Source: Caldicellulosiruptor bescii DSM 6725 (lineage in GTDB: Bacteria > Bacillota > Thermoanaerobacteria > Caldicellulosiruptorales > Caldicellulosiruptoraceae). Taken from it: a stretch of DNA of 64,000 nucleotides. The stretch spans positions 2,772,001 to 2,836,000 of the forward strand of contig NC_012034.1 of the NCBI RefSeq assembly GCF_000022325.1, in the 5' to 3' direction. The stretch's first letter is position 1. Each line of letters starts with the position of its first letter. A program made the translations under genes and the position numbers. Below are positions 62,741 through 64,000 of the stretch, piece by piece. The notes beneath the pieces are model-generated. The model was given only the letters and a program-made list of their open reading frames with translations, made no database searches and was not told the DNA's origin.

Positions 62741-64000
62741 TTATATCTTTTGTTTTGCAGTCTTCACGTCAGAGTCAACATCAAGGTCTATTGGAGGATT
62801 CATACTGTCATTAACAATAACTCTGAGTTTTAAATATTTGTTTTCGTCTATTTCGTATTCTATGTCAATAGGAGTGCCTGGTGTAACAGGGGATCTGAAG
62901 CTGCCTATAAACGACTTTTGAATTCTCATTTTACAGTCATAAGGATCTTCCCCTGCATATATATCAATTTTTATGCCACTTGGGCTTGAAACTCTGAAAG
63001 AATTTTTAATCACACCTTTGTAAGGAACAGGCTGGTTTTTGGTAATTATCTCCCTTGGCAGCCCTTCCTCAACGTCTATCATTATAGCCTCTGCCAAAAC
63101 AGTTCGGGTTACAATTTCCATTTCGGCAGAAGCTTCCTTTCTTACAGCTATGTCTAAAACAGAGGGTTTTTCTGTCTGTCTTTTTATTTCTACCTCATAG
63201 AATGAAAAAATTGACGCACCTCTTGCCACAGCTTCAATTGGATTTGGGGCTCTTATAACCTGACTTTTTGGAAAAAGTTCTTTTAATCTCTGAATTATCC
63301 TGTAATAAAAACTCATTCCTCCTGTTGCAAAAACATAATCTATTGAATTTTTATCAATTTCGTATCTTTCAAGTGTTTCAAAAATAGGATCAATTATGTT
63401 TTTGCACTTTTCAAACTCTTCAATTGTCTTTAATTTTGTTCCTGATGAATAATACAAATCTCTGGTTGCATCATTGTATTCTTTTAGTGTAATGCTAAAA
63501 AGCCAGGATTTGCCACGCCAGAACTCTGGAATGTTAATCTTGAACGATGGATTTGTCTTTTCAATTTCAGGATTTAGCATAACCTGGTTTGAAAAAAACT
63601 CTTTTGCCTTCTCGCAAAATACCATGAGTTTGTTTGCCATTTGTGTTTGCTCTTCAGATTCAATATCACCTTCTTTTATTCTGTTTTCATCAAAAAATTT
63701 GCTAAGCAAATACAGCGCAGCTGCTTTGTCAAAGTCAATTCCGCCAAGTTCGCTATACCTGCCAACAGCCTTTTCTTCAACTTTAAGACAGTTTTCACTC
63801 TGGACAACGTCCATCACAACAATATCGCACGTCCCACCCCCAAGGTCAAAAACAAGCACTCTTTTGGGAGTAGAAATATCAATTTTTCTATCCTCTTCAA
63901 CAAGTTCAAACTGGTCGTTTATAAAGTCAATGAAAGCTGCTGTTGGTTCTGGAATTATTCTTATCTTTTCAGGGTCAAAACCTGCTTTTATGGCTGCATT
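62741..64000 (-). CDS. Hsp70-like ATPase, N-terminus beyond window
   Basis: 420 codons are visible and the frame is open to the window end. IRIIPEPTAAFIDF and LVFDLGGGTCDIVVMDV are the Hsp70/actin-fold phosphate-binding segments, and YVFATGGMSFYYRIIQRLKELF the adenosine motif. After AVARGASIFSF, the C-terminal part is shortened and beta-rich (RVSSPSGIKIDIYAGEDPYD). It probably replaces the usual DnaK substrate domain and lid. This suggests a specialised Hsp70 relative, not DnaK itself, co-transcribed with a helical and an MBL protein. Confidence 0.82.
   Translation of the reverse strand, partial: NAAIKAGFDPEKIRIIPEPTAAFIDFINDQFELVEEDRKIDISTPKRVLVFDLGGGTCDIVVMDVVQSENCLKVEEKAVGRYSELGGIDFDKAAALYLLSKFFDENRIKEGDIESEEQTQMANKLMVFCEKAKEFFSNQVMLNPEIEKTNPSFKINIPEFWRGKSWLFSITLKEYNDATRDLYYSSGTKLKTIEEFEKCKNIIDPIFETLERYEIDKNSIDYVFATGGMSFYYRIIQRLKELFPKSQVIRAPNPIEAVARGASIFSFYEVEIKRQTEKPSVLDIAVRKEASAEMEIVTRTVLAEAIMIDVEEGLPREIITKNQPVPYKGVIKNSFRVSSPSGIKIDIYAGEDPYDCKMRIQKSFIGSFRSPVTPGTPIDIEYEIDENKYLKLRVIVNDSMNPPIDLDVDSDVKTAKQKI

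Overview
The window is low-GC DNA that looks like a thermophilic anaerobic Firmicute of the Caldicellulosiruptor/Thermoanaerobacterales type. This rests on AT-rich codon use, strong AAGGAGG-type ribosome binding sites with many TTG/GTG starts, a [FeFe]-hydrogenase maturase (HydE), a PreQ1-I riboswitch close to the Thermoanaerobacter form as I recall it, and a Csh-type I-B CRISPR system. The genus is inference.

Region 1 (1-10.9 kb) is mostly ordinary chromosome: a partial PIN-domain gene, an ArsR regulator / permease / small thioredoxin operon, an AraC regulator, queF under a PreQ1 riboswitch, an MFS exporter, hydE and a class A penicillin-binding protein.

Region 2 (11-23 kb) is accessory: a relic CRISPR leader, a DUF234-type ATPase, decayed insertion sequences, a DUF1848 / methyltransferase-like gene pair, and a second CRISPR leader with three repeats. 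Two genes for exported proteins follow, and a solitary CRISPR repeat sits exactly where two truncated genes are joined.

Region 3 (23.4-35.5 kb) is the CRISPR core. One minus-strand operon reads cas8-cas7-cas5-cas3-cas4-cas1-cas2 (type I-B; no cas6 in the window). A leader lies upstream of cas8 pointing away from it, followed by a 53-repeat array.

Region 4 (36-50.4 kb) is a patchwork of IS200/IS605, ISLre2 and IS256-like remnants, exported S-layer-type proteins, an XRE / ImmA-IrrE / PIN operon, two Rpn-family nuclease genes and a DUF4325 gene. Several minus-strand units share near-identical promoter-leader modules. Two carry a conserved 20-codon basic leader ORF overlapping a Rho-independent terminator. 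One unit looks like a stand-alone structured RNA of about 320 nt with its own promoter and terminator.

Region 5 (50.4-59 kb) has a CARF-HEPN ribonuclease (Csx1/TM1812 type), a two-repeat mini-CRISPR with a variant repeat, a second DUF234 ATPase and a pseudogene of the first, NurA/HerA-like remnants, and a 40-repeat array whose 190-bp leader is identical to that of the main array.

Region 6 (59-64 kb) is a minus-strand operon: Hsp70-like ATPase (cut by the window end), a helical protein, and a beta-CASP metallo-beta-lactamase.

Together the CRISPR parts form a dispersed island: one cas operon, four leaders (one dead), six places with repeats, and clear signs of duplication and recombination at repeats. 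The most novel-looking items are the shared attenuator-like leaders, the structured RNA, the inverted repeat kept in all four CRISPR leaders, and the Hsp70/helical/MBL operon.
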